A DNA stretch of 9,221 bases from Bacteroidales bacterium UBA3856 (GTDB taxonomy: Bacteria; Bacteroidota; Bacteroidia; Bacteroidales; UBA932): the NCBI GenBank assembly GCA_002392525.1, contig DGHE01000220.1, positions 1 to 9,221 on the forward strand, in the 5' to 3' direction. Below the pieces are notes generated by a model. It did not search any database, was not told where the DNA came from, and worked only from the letters and a program-made list of their open reading frames with translations. Below, piece after piece: positions 1-5,991 of this stretch; position 1 is the stretch's first letter, and each line of letters opens with the position of its first letter. The translations under genes were made by a program, and so were the position numbers.

Positions 1-2531
1 GCATTGGCATAGGGGTCTATGTTGATGCACTTGAACTGGCGGCGGATGACGCCGGCAATCATGCGGGCCAGGGCGGGGTCTTCGTTAGCCAGGGCGACAT
101 AAGGCCAAACCTGTGCGCCGGAATCCCTGAGCCACATGGCCGGGATGTCACCGGTGAACACGTAGGTGTCCGGGTTCCCGTTTTCGTCCTCCATGGGATG
201 CACGGTGGTATCCAGCGTGTTGGGGAAGCAGTTGATGAACATCTGGCGCAGTTTGGGATTCGTGAGAAGGGCGGCGGTTTCTTCCACTTTCTTTTCTACG
301 GCCCGGGAGGTGAAGGAGCGTTTTTCCGGAGCCGGGCGACGCTGGGGATAGGTGCCGTCTCCCAGGAAATCCTCGGGGCAGTACCAGACGGCAGGCTCAT
401 CGCTCATCTCGAAGGTGAGGGTGGCACCGGCTTCTATCTCTTCCCAGGTGATGAAAGGACGCAGGCAGGGTTTTCCGTTGATACGCACGCTTTTGATATA
501 GCGCCGGATGTCACTGGTGCCGGGGGCTTCCACGGTAAAGACTTTACCGTCTCCTACCTGGATGGTGGCTTTCTCGAACAGGGGCGTTCCCAGCCAGAAG
601 CGGTCCGAGGCCGGCTCTACCTGGTAGAAACCCAGGGAGGAAAGAATGTACCAGGCCGACATCTGGCCTACGTCTTCGTTACCGGCGAGGCCACCTTCGG
701 AGGCGCTGTACTGCTCCGAGAGGATGTCGCGCACAAGGTCGGCGGTCTTCCAGGGTTGTCCGGCCATGGTGTAGAAGTAGGTGATGTGGTGGCTGGGCTC
801 GTTGCCGTGCACGTACTGGCCGATGAAGCCGGACATGTCGGGGGAGGCGCCTTCGCCATTGTCCTGGGGGGCCTTGAAGAGGGAGTCCAGGCGCTCCAGC
901 ATGGCGGGTTTGCTGCCGAAGCCTTCGATGAGGCCCTTGAGGTCGTGGGGGGCCAGCCAGGTGTACTGCCAGGCGTTGCCTTCGCAGTAGTCGTTGGCCC
1001 GGTGCTGGGAGAAGAAGGGGTTGAAGGGGGTGCGCCAGCCGCCGGTGGAGGTGCGGCCGCGGACAAAGCCCGTGGTGCGGTCAAAGTAGTTGCGCCAGCT
1101 GTGGCTGCGCTCCGTGAAGAAGCGGGCATCTTCAACATGCCCCAGGGCAGCGGCTGCATGGGCGACGGCGGCATCGGCTATGGCATACTCCATATCGTTG
1201 GCGCAGGCTTCTCCGAAGAGATCGCAGGGGATGTAGCCGTATTTTTTGCGGAGGTTCTGGCCTCTTTCATCCAGCATGACGGAGGCTTTGCAGGCCTCGA
1301 AGGCTTTCTCGCGGTCAAAGCCGGGGATGTTCTTGACGATGGCATCGGCCACTACAATGACGCCGGGGTTACCCACCATGCAGTCGGTCTCGTTCCCGAC
1401 GAGGTGCCACACGGGGAGTTTGCCCTGTTCGTCGAAGATGCGAAGCATGGTGTTCACGATGTCGGCGCGGCGCTCCGGGTGAATCATGTAATAAAGGGGC
1501 ATGGCGGCCCGGTAGGTATCCCAGAGCGAGAAGGTGGTGTAGGTGTTGCCGGCGGCAGAGTGGACGTTTCCGTCGGCTCCGCGATAACTGCCGTCGGTGT
1601 CGCAGAAGAGCGAGGGGGCAATCATCGTGTGGTAAAGGGCGGTGTAGAAGACTTCGCGGGCGCTTTCGTCGGGGGTTTCGACGGCTATCTTGGAAAGGGC
1701 CTCGTTCCAGCGGGTGCGGGCGGCTTTCCGGGCCGAGTCAAAATCTGCGTCTTCTTCCCTGAGGGCCTTGGCGGCGCCTTCTTCGCTCACGGCGGAAAGG
1801 GCTACTTTGAGAAGGACTTTTTCACCTTCGCTTGTTTCGAAGTTGAAGCGGCCGTAGTTTTCGGTAATTTCCGCACGGAAAGGTTTGGAGAAAACGGCAT
1901 AGAAGAACTGCTTCTGGCCTGCCGCCCAGCCGCTGGAGTGACGCCAGCCGCTTACGGTTACGCTGTCAATGACGTGGAAGCCGGTGTCGGTGGCGCTGTC
2001 CCAGCAGCCTCCGTTTTCGAGGTCAAAGACAATGGCGGCCTCGCCGGAAGCCGGGAAGGTGTAGCGGTGCAGGCCCACGCGGTCGGTGGCGGTGAGCTCG
2101 GCCACAATGCCGTAGCGGGTGAGCGGAACGCTGTAGTAGCCGGGTTCGGACACCTCCCGGCTGCGGTCGGCATAGGACCAGAGGCCGCTCTGGGGATTGT
2201 CCTCGCTTCCGCGGCTCAGGGTAACAGGTCCGGTGACGGGCATGACGGTAATGTCAAACAGGTCTCCGATGCCCGTTCCGTTCAGGTGGGTATGGCTGAA
2301 GCCGATGACCGTAGAGTCGCTCGCGTGGTAGCCGGACGTCCAGTCCCATTCCTCAGGGATGCTGGTAGGGCCCAGCTGGACCATGCCGAAGGGCACGCTG
2401 GCTCCCATGAAAACATGGCCATGGCCTCCACTGCCAATACGGGTATTTACAAAAGATACAGGTTCCGGAGCCTCATGTCCGGTGCATGCGCCAAGGGCGC
2501 AGAGTATGGTTAAAAGGAAGTACTTACGCAT
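1..2531 (-). CDS. GH92 alpha-mannosidase fused to a GH125 exo-alpha-1,6-mannosidase, lipoprotein (3' end outside window)
   Basis: The frame is open with no stop from the ATG at 2531 to base 1, giving 843 complete residues. Residues 1-16 are a short lipoprotein signal ending in the lipobox LGAC (Cys16), so the enzyme should be membrane-anchored, in this clade often at the cell surface. Residues ~25-730 are a whole GH92 module: VNTRIGSGGHGHVFMGASVP near the N-terminus, EGNAWQYTW (Glu517, likely the family's catalytic acid), HGNEPSHH (~574-581) and GNEDVGQMSAWY (Asp620 in the catalytic-base region). GH92 enzymes are calcium-dependent inverting alpha-mannosidases, commonly alpha-1,2; linkage cannot be read here. 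From about residue 732 (RPAPEKRSFTS) the sequence becomes the N-terminus of GH125, with CFPNTLDTTV, TGDIPAMWLRDS and INIDPYAN. The GH125 catalytic residues would lie past the edge. Together the modules suggest trimming of N-glycans or yeast mannan. The GH92 call is very secure; the fusion is well supported by the open frame. Confidence 0.93.
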   Translation of the reverse strand, partial: MRKYFLLTILCALGACTGHEAPEPVSFVNTRIGSGGHGHVFMGASVPFGMVQLGPTSIPEEWDWTSGYHASDSTVIGFSHTHLNGTGIGDLFDITVMPVTGPVTLSRGSEDNPQSGLWSYADRSREVSEPGYYSVPLTRYGIVAELTATDRVGLHRYTFPASGEAAIVFDLENGGCWDSATDTGFHVIDSVTVSGWRHSSGWAAGQKQFFYAVFSKPFRAEITENYGRFNFETSEGEKVLLKVALSAVSEEGAAKALREEDADFDSARKAARTRWNEALSKIAVETPDESAREVFYTALYHTMIAPSLFCDTDGSYRGADGNVHSAAGNTYTTFSLWDTYRAAMPLYYMIHPERRADIVNTMLRIFDEQGKLPVWHLVGNETDCMVGNPGVIVVADAIVKNIPGFDREKAFEACKASVMLDERGQNLRKKYGYIPCDLFGEACANDMEYAIADAAVAHAAAALGHVEDARFFTERSHSWRNYFDRTTGFVRGRTSTGGWRTPFNPFFSQHRANDYCEGNAWQYTWLAPHDLKGLIEGFGSKPAMLERLDSLFKAPQDNGEGASPDMSGFIGQYVHGNEPSHHITYFYTMAGQPWKTADLVRDILSEQYSASEGGLAGNEDVGQMSAWYILSSLGFYQVEPASDRFWLGTPLFEKATIQVGDGKVFTVEAPGTSDIRRYIKSVRINGKPCLRPFITWEEIEAGATLTFEMSDEPAVWYCPEDFLGDGTYPQRRPAPEKRSFTSRAVEKKVEETAALLTNPKLRQMFINCFPNTLDTTVHPMEDENGNPDTYVFTGDIPAMWLRDSGAQVWPYVALANEDPALARMIAGVIRRQFKCINIDPYAN

Positions 2532-2534
2532 AAA

Positions 2535-2542
2535 CAAATATA
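2535..2542 (-). promoter_or_regulatory. Possible -7 promoter box (TATATTTG) next to the mannosidase start codon
   Basis: TATATTTG on the minus strand matches the Bacteroidota -7 consensus TAnnTTTG exactly. Only three bases (TTT) separate it from the ATG at 2531. If used, transcription would begin at or next to the start codon, giving a leaderless message. No convincing TTTG -33 element lies 19-21 bp upstream, and the leader is AT-rich, so a chance match is quite possible. Confidence 0.35.
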
Positions 2543-2603
2543 CGAAGAATTATTGGCTTATGGAAGTACTTTCGAAGCGGTTTTTGGGGATAATAAGTCC
2601 TAG

Positions 2604-2654
2604 GGCGCAGGTTCCGTCGCGGATGGCGCAGGTCTCGGCCTAAACGGCGCAGGT
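2604..2654. repeat. Three GGCGCAGGT direct repeats at 21-bp spacing
   Basis: Identical nonamers GGCGCAGGT start at 2604, 2625 and 2646, exactly 21 bp apart, separated by mostly unrelated 12-bp spacers; the first bases after each core are pyrimidine-rich. A partial GGCGC follows at 2668. Spacing of two helical turns puts all copies on one DNA face, as in tandem operator arrays. They lie 73-123 bp upstream of the mannosidase start, so a regulatory role for that gene is a reasonable inference. A degenerate intergenic tandem repeat without function is the alternative. Confidence 0.6.
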
Positions 2655-2695
2655 CCGCGTGGAGCGTGGCGCTTATCTCATTGTCATACAACTAG

Positions 2696-2742
2696 TTAGA
2701 TTAACTGACGGGTGCTGAAATGGCACCCGTCAGTTAATCTAA
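2696..2742. terminator. Perfect 20-bp inverted repeat, possible terminator
   Basis: Arms 2696-2715 and 2723-2742 are perfect reverse complements around a 7-base loop (TGAAATG). The inner part is GC-rich (GACGGGTGC/GCACCCGTC) and the outer part AT-rich (TTAGATTAACT/AGTTAATCTAA). It starts 33 bp past the stop of the 95-residue gene and lies upstream of the mannosidase gene, so it could end transcription of the former and insulate the latter. There is no clean run of T after the stem on either strand beyond the T-containing arm itself, so a protein-binding palindrome or small mobile remnant stays possible. Confidence 0.55.
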
Positions 2743-2775
2743 TCTATTAATAGTCAGCTATTTAGCCGCCACAGA

Positions 2776-3063
2776 CTATTTACCCAGACCCTTCTTAACG
2801 CAGGCGCTGAGCTCATCGTACAGAGCGTCGGTCTTTTCCAGGAGCTCCTTGCGAACGGCGAGGTAGTAGGCCTTGGCCTTTTCGGCCTCTGCGCCCTTCA
2901 CGACCTTATCACGAAGATCATTATAAAGGTCTACGGCTTTGTCGATGAGGCCGGTGATTTCGTCGGCGTTCTTGCCGGGATTCATATTCAGGAACAGGGT
3001 GCAATCGTCGATGAAAGCGCCCACAACATACTGAATGTCTTTCTTGATGTCTCTGAGATTCAT
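2776..3063 (-). CDS. Small conserved-type unknown protein, 95 residues
   Basis: The start is the ATG at 3063 (protein begins MNLRDIKKDIQYVVGAFIDD). The frame stays open upstream, but the promoter box at 3087-3094 and the family-like N-terminus favour this start. The product is small, soluble, strongly charged and looks almost entirely helical, with a Lys-rich C-terminus (VKKGLGK). No signal peptide, membrane segment or catalytic motif is visible. It resembles short uncharacterised proteins of Bacteroidales as I remember them, but I assign no function. The gene appears visibly less GC-rich than its neighbours. It has its own promoter and a strong inverted repeat after its stop, so it is probably a single-gene transcript lying between the ispF operon and the mannosidase gene. 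Confidence 0.8.
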   Translation of the reverse strand: MNLRDIKKDIQYVVGAFIDDCTLFLNMNPGKNADEITGLIDKAVDLYNDLRDKVVKGAEAEKAKAYYLAVRKELLEKTDALYDELSACVKKGLGK

Positions 3064-3086
3064 ATCTGTCTGAATTAATTCGAGTA

Positions 3087-3094
3087 CAAAGATA
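3087..3094 (-). promoter_or_regulatory. -7 promoter box (TATCTTTG) for the 95-residue gene
   Basis: TATCTTTG on the minus strand fits TAnnTTTG exactly and is followed by TAC, in an AT-rich stretch. It ends 23 bases before the ATG at 3063, which would give a leader of roughly 20 bases. The -33 TTTG element is not clear at the expected distance. Confidence 0.6.
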
Positions 3095-3135
3095 CAAATT
3101 ATATTTGAATTCGCATCAGATTGTTTGAGCCATTG

Positions 3136-3200
3136 CCGCGTCGACACGCAGAATGCACAGAATGCCGATTTCCCGTCAACGCGGCCGGGGTGTTTCCCCC
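3136..3200 (-). other. Gap after ispF with hairpin-forming repeats, possible operon end
   Basis: Directly after the ispF stop, minus-strand GGGG-AAACA-CCCC (plus 3187-3200) could form a short GC hairpin. Further on, arms 3136-3145 (CCGCGTCGAC) and 3175-3184 (GTCAACGCGG) pair over 10 positions with one G-T wobble. The loop between them contains CAGAATGC twice (3149-3156 and 3158-3165). Neither hairpin is followed by a T-run, so a terminator role for the upstream six-gene operon is only a guess. Confidence 0.35.
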
Positions 3201-3683
3201 CTACTCCCTCACGATCAGCGCGGTGGCCCACACTTCGCAACCTTCGCAGCGACCGACGAAGCCGAGACGCTCGGTGGTGGTGGCCTTTACGGAGACGCGG
3301 TCCTCGGGGATGCCAAGGAGGGGTGCGAGGGTTGCACGCATGGAGGCAATGTGAGGTGCCAGCTTGGGCTTTTGCAGCGCAATGGTAATATCCACATTGC
3401 CAACAGAATAACCCTTGGAGCGTACCAGCGCGACCACCTTCTCCAGCAGGAGCTTGGAGTCTACTCCCTTCCACTCGTCGGAGGTATCCGGGAACAGATG
3501 GCCGATGTCTCCGAGGGCCAGACAACCCAGCAGGGCATCGCACAGGGCGTGGATGGCTACATCTCCGTCCGAGTGCGCCACAAAGCCGGTCTCGGAAGGA
3601 ATCTGGACACCGCCCAGCCACATAGGGAGGCCGGGAGCCAGGGCGTGTACGTCGTAACCGTTACCAATTCTGAAATCCACCAT
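3201..3683 (-). CDS. ispF: 2-C-methyl-D-erythritol 2,4-cyclodiphosphate synthase
   Basis: IspF is the fifth enzyme of the MEP (non-mevalonate) isoprenoid pathway in the cytoplasm. It cyclises CDP-methylerythritol 2-phosphate to methylerythritol 2,4-cyclodiphosphate with release of CMP. The 160-residue length is standard for the homotrimeric enzyme. The zinc-binding residues appear as Asp11 and His13 in GYDVH and His45 in the segment after HSDGD (37-41). Other family marks are GDIGHLFPDT and, near the C-terminus, KATTTERLGFVGRCEGC. The ATG at 3683 gives the usual short N-terminus (MVDFRIGNGYDVH). It lies 6 bp after tsaC and is the last gene of the six-gene run. The isoprenoid role is unrelated to its neighbours, so co-transcription is probably for housekeeping dosage only. 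Nothing looks damaged. Confidence 0.97.
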   Translation of the reverse strand: MVDFRIGNGYDVHALAPGLPMWLGGVQIPSETGFVAHSDGDVAIHALCDALLGCLALGDIGHLFPDTSDEWKGVDSKLLLEKVVALVRSKGYSVGNVDITIALQKPKLAPHIASMRATLAPLLGIPEDRVSVKATTTERLGFVGRCEGCEVWATALIVRE

Positions 3684-3689
3684 AGCGCA

Positions 3690-4292
3690 TTACTTCCTTA
3701 TAATCTCGATTTCACCCCTGAGGCCCACCTTGAGAATCTGGGAGGCCTTGCCGGTAGACTCGGTATCCACGGACGGGGGCACCACAAAGTCTACGGCGTC
3801 CTTGATCTCCTGCGGAATCTCCGAGAACCGCTGCGGCGTGGGCTCGCCGGAAATATTGGCCGATGTACTCACGATGGGCCGTCCCAGCTTGAAAACCAGC
3901 TGCCGACACCACTCCATGAGCGGAATGCGGATACCCACGGAACCATCGGCCGCCACCGTATTACGGGCCAGGTGCCAGCGGTCGCCGGGCGCGCCCTCCT
4001 CCCCGGCAATGGCACCGGGATAGATGATGGTCATGGGTGCATCGTTCACCTCCACAAGGTCTACGGCAATGGAAGGAATCTCCTTCACATACTTAGCCAC
4101 CATGTCCAGGTCACTGGCAAGAAGCACCAGCGACTTGCTGTCGGAGCGCTGCTTGATCTCAAAGATCCTGGCCACAGCCTCGGGGCAGGTAGCATCGCAG
4201 CCCAGCCCCCATACGGTGTCGGTGGGATAAAGGATAGTGCCGCCGGAGCGCAGCGTCTCCAGGGCTTTAGCGAGTATTTCTTCCGGTTTCAT
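3690..4292 (-). CDS. tsaC: L-threonylcarbamoyladenylate synthase (YrdC/Sua5 family)
   Basis: TsaC makes threonylcarbamoyl-AMP from threonine, bicarbonate and ATP. TsaD and its partners then transfer the group to A37 of ANN-decoding tRNAs (t6A). The 200-residue product is the short, single-domain form without the Sua5 C-terminal domain. Visible marks are the N-terminal GGTILYPTDTVWGLGCDA, the basic nucleotide-binding segment EIKQRSDSKSLVLL, and STSANISGEPTP, the conserved SANxSG motif. The start MKPEEI at 4292 is the only Met near the conserved N-terminus; the open frame upstream is out of family. The gene overlaps the 3' end of the preceding EEP-protein gene by 26 bp, which points to translational coupling, and is followed by ispF after 6 bp. 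No key motif is missing. Confidence 0.95.
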   Translation of the reverse strand: MKPEEILAKALETLRSGGTILYPTDTVWGLGCDATCPEAVARIFEIKQRSDSKSLVLLASDLDMVAKYVKEIPSIAVDLVEVNDAPMTIIYPGAIAGEEGAPGDRWHLARNTVAADGSVGIRIPLMEWCRQLVFKLGRPIVSTSANISGEPTPQRFSEIPQEIKDAVDFVVPPSVDTESTGKASQILKVGLRGEIEIIRK

Positions 4293-5340
4293 AGTAAGTG
4301 GCAATAATGGGATAATGGTCTGAATAATGCACCCGCTGCACCTCATAAGACACGGCCTCGAGGTCCTGCGGGTAAAGAATATAATCGATACGGAGCCAGG
4401 GCCACAGCACACTGTACGTGGAGCCGAAGCCATGGCCGCCCCGCACGAAACTGTCCCGGCGCCCGTGAAGGAGGCGGAAGTACGTATAGGAAAGCGGCGT
4501 GTCGTTGAAGTCTCCGGCCACGAGTGACCGCACCCGGGCGCCCTCCACATCCTTCAGCACCGCCGACACCTGCTTGGGTCGCTCAGTAATGGAGCGCCGC
4601 ATCTTTCTCTCGGTCTCTTCCACCACATTGTCCCGCTTGACAAGGCCCGGCAGCGAAATGTTGTAGCTCTCAAAATGGCAGTTGTAGAAGCGCACGGTGC
4701 TGCTGTCCAGTTTGATGTCTGTCCAAAGCGCCATGTTGGTAGAATGTTCGAAGTTGATTCTTCCTTTGTCCACCACCTTGTGACGGCTCAAAGTAAGATT
4801 GCCAAAGTGGCCGCTCTTTCCACCGCGCACATAAAACTCGGCCTTATAACCGGGGAAATTCCGCATCAGCCACGCATCCAGCGGATGGCCGGCAGGCAGG
4901 AAGAACTCCTGCAGGCAGATGACATCGGCATCCAGCGAGACCAGGTAACGGCTCACGGAATCGGCCAGCTCCAGACGGCCCATCCCCTCGGGGCCATGGG
5001 CAAAAAGTCCCACGTTGTAGGAGACCACCTTGAGCGTCGCCTCCTTTTCCGGCGAAGGCCGCACAATACGGTAGTATCGGCCTGCAAAAAAAAGCGATGG
5101 AAGAAGCACCAAGGTAAGCAGCCCGCGCATGGAAGAGCGGCGGAACAGCGACCACACCCACAGCGCCAGCGTCAAGGGCAGCACCACCGGATACACCAGC
5201 CCGAAGAGGGTGAAAAACCAGGCCTTGGCCGGGTCTATAATCACCGACAGATAGCCCAGCACCATGAGGGCCGATGCCACCAGTGAAACCGTCCCAAAAG
5301 AAAGCCGGGACAGCCAGTGCCGTTTTTGCGCTTTGGACAT
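4267..5340 (-). CDS. Membrane-anchored endonuclease/exonuclease/phosphatase family protein
   Basis: The 357-residue product has three predicted membrane segments (about residues 13-35, 41-64 and 70-87), then an EEP (DNase I-like) domain from about 100 to 350. The metal-centre motifs are intact: SYNVG (Asn109), CLQEF (Glu145), FYNCHFES, AGDFND (Asp277, Asn279), RIDYIL (Asp319) and SDHYP (Asp341, His342). EEP enzymes cut phosphodiester or phosphomonoester bonds in nucleic acids, phosphoinositides or other phosphate esters; the substrate here is unknown. Three helices leave the catalytic domain probably on the outer (periplasmic) side if the N-terminus is cytoplasmic, but topology is inferred. 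The gene starts 3 bp after the rhomboid stop and overlaps tsaC by 26 bp. The pairing with a rhomboid gene is, as I remember, common in Bacteroidota. Confidence 0.9.
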   Translation of the reverse strand: MSKAQKRHWLSRLSFGTVSLVASALMVLGYLSVIIDPAKAWFFTLFGLVYPVVLPLTLALWVWSLFRRSSMRGLLTLVLLPSLFFAGRYYRIVRPSPEKEATLKVVSYNVGLFAHGPEGMGRLELADSVSRYLVSLDADVICLQEFFLPAGHPLDAWLMRNFPGYKAEFYVRGGKSGHFGNLTLSRHKVVDKGRINFEHSTNMALWTDIKLDSSTVRFYNCHFESYNISLPGLVKRDNVVEETERKMRRSITERPKQVSAVLKDVEGARVRSLVAGDFNDTPLSYTYFRLLHGRRDSFVRGGHGFGSTYSVLWPWLRIDYILYPQDLEAVSYEVQRVHYSDHYPIIATYYETGRNTR

Positions 5341-5343
5341 GGG

Positions 5344-5988
5344 CTAATGTTTGCGCCAGTAGCGGATAAGGAGGAAGCCGAACAGCGCGCCGCCCAGGTG
5401 GGCAAAGTGCGCCACACCCATCTGGGTGCCGGTAATGCCGGTGAGAAGCTCAATGCCGATAAAGATGAGCACCCACCACTTGGCGTCCAGCGTAACAGGC
5501 GGAAAGATGAGGGTGAGCCGGGCCTCGGGATACAGCATGGCAAACGCCACCAGCACGCCATACACGGCGCCCGAAGCGCCCAGCACGCCGGGAATGCTGT
5601 TATAGATGAGCTGCGGATCCACGTTGGGATAGGTGTGCAGCAGGCTCTGCACCTGAATGAACTCTACGCCCGTATGCAGCAGCACGGCACCGAAACCGGT
5701 AATAAGGTAGAACCAGATGAACTTCTTGGTGCCAAGGGCGCGTTCCACCACCATGCCAAACATGAGCAGCGTGTACATATTGAAGAAAATATGCAGGAAG
5801 CCGTCATGCATGAACATGTGCGTGAGGGGCTGCCACCAGCGGAATTCCGTGCTCAGGGGGAAGGCCATGGCAAACGTGTCCTTCATGAAGGCGGGGTTCA
5901 CGAGCGTTGCCAGGAACATGATTACGTTCAGGTAAAGGAGGTTCTTGGTAACCACCGGAATGTTGTCTATGGGATTGTATCGGGCCAT
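5344..5988 (-). CDS. Rhomboid family intramembrane serine protease
   Basis: This 214-residue multi-pass membrane protein shows the rhomboid active site: Ser139 in GASGAVYG (the GxSG motif) on one helix and His197 in AHLGGALFG (the AHxxG-type motif) on a later helix. His66 and Asn70 in HIFFN match the upstream HxxxN motif that helps form the oxyanion site. The Trp-rich loop (RWWQPLTHMFMHDGF) before that helix is also typical. Rhomboids cleave single-pass membrane proteins within or next to the membrane; the substrate here cannot be told. The small tail-anchored protein encoded two genes upstream and the membrane EEP protein directly downstream (3 bp) are possible clients or partners, by context only. 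All catalytic residues are present, so it should be an active protease. Confidence 0.95.
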   Translation of the reverse strand: MARYNPIDNIPVVTKNLLYLNVIMFLATLVNPAFMKDTFAMAFPLSTEFRWWQPLTHMFMHDGFLHIFFNMYTLLMFGMVVERALGTKKFIWFYLITGFGAVLLHTGVEFIQVQSLLHTYPNVDPQLIYNSIPGVLGASGAVYGVLVAFAMLYPEARLTLIFPPVTLDAKWWVLIFIGIELLTGITGTQMGVAHFAHLGGALFGFLLIRYWRKH

Positions 5989-5991
5989 GGT

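Noticed and set aside
198..2513. 771-codon open frame on the plus strand opposite the mannosidase gene
   Set aside because: It is in exact codon register with the real gene and exists because the sense gene avoids TTA, CTA and TCA codons. The translation is Gly/Ala/Val-rich with no family resemblance, while the minus strand gives clear GH92 and GH125 motifs.
2744..2753. CTATTAATAG palindrome next to the long inverted repeat
   Set aside because: A 10-bp AT-rich palindrome is easily expected by chance.
3064..3621. N-terminal extension of the 95-residue protein to a 281-residue product
   Set aside because: The extension overlaps ispF in another frame, is Arg/Pro-rich shadow sequence, and crosses a good promoter box at 3087-3094.
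3153..4307. 384-codon open frame on the plus strand opposite ispF and tsaC
   Set aside because: It is antisense to two clearly functional genes and shows low-complexity shadow composition.
4293..4550. N-terminal extension of TsaC
   Set aside because: The extra residues overlap the EEP-domain coding region and do not resemble the family; MKPEEI is a normal TsaC start.
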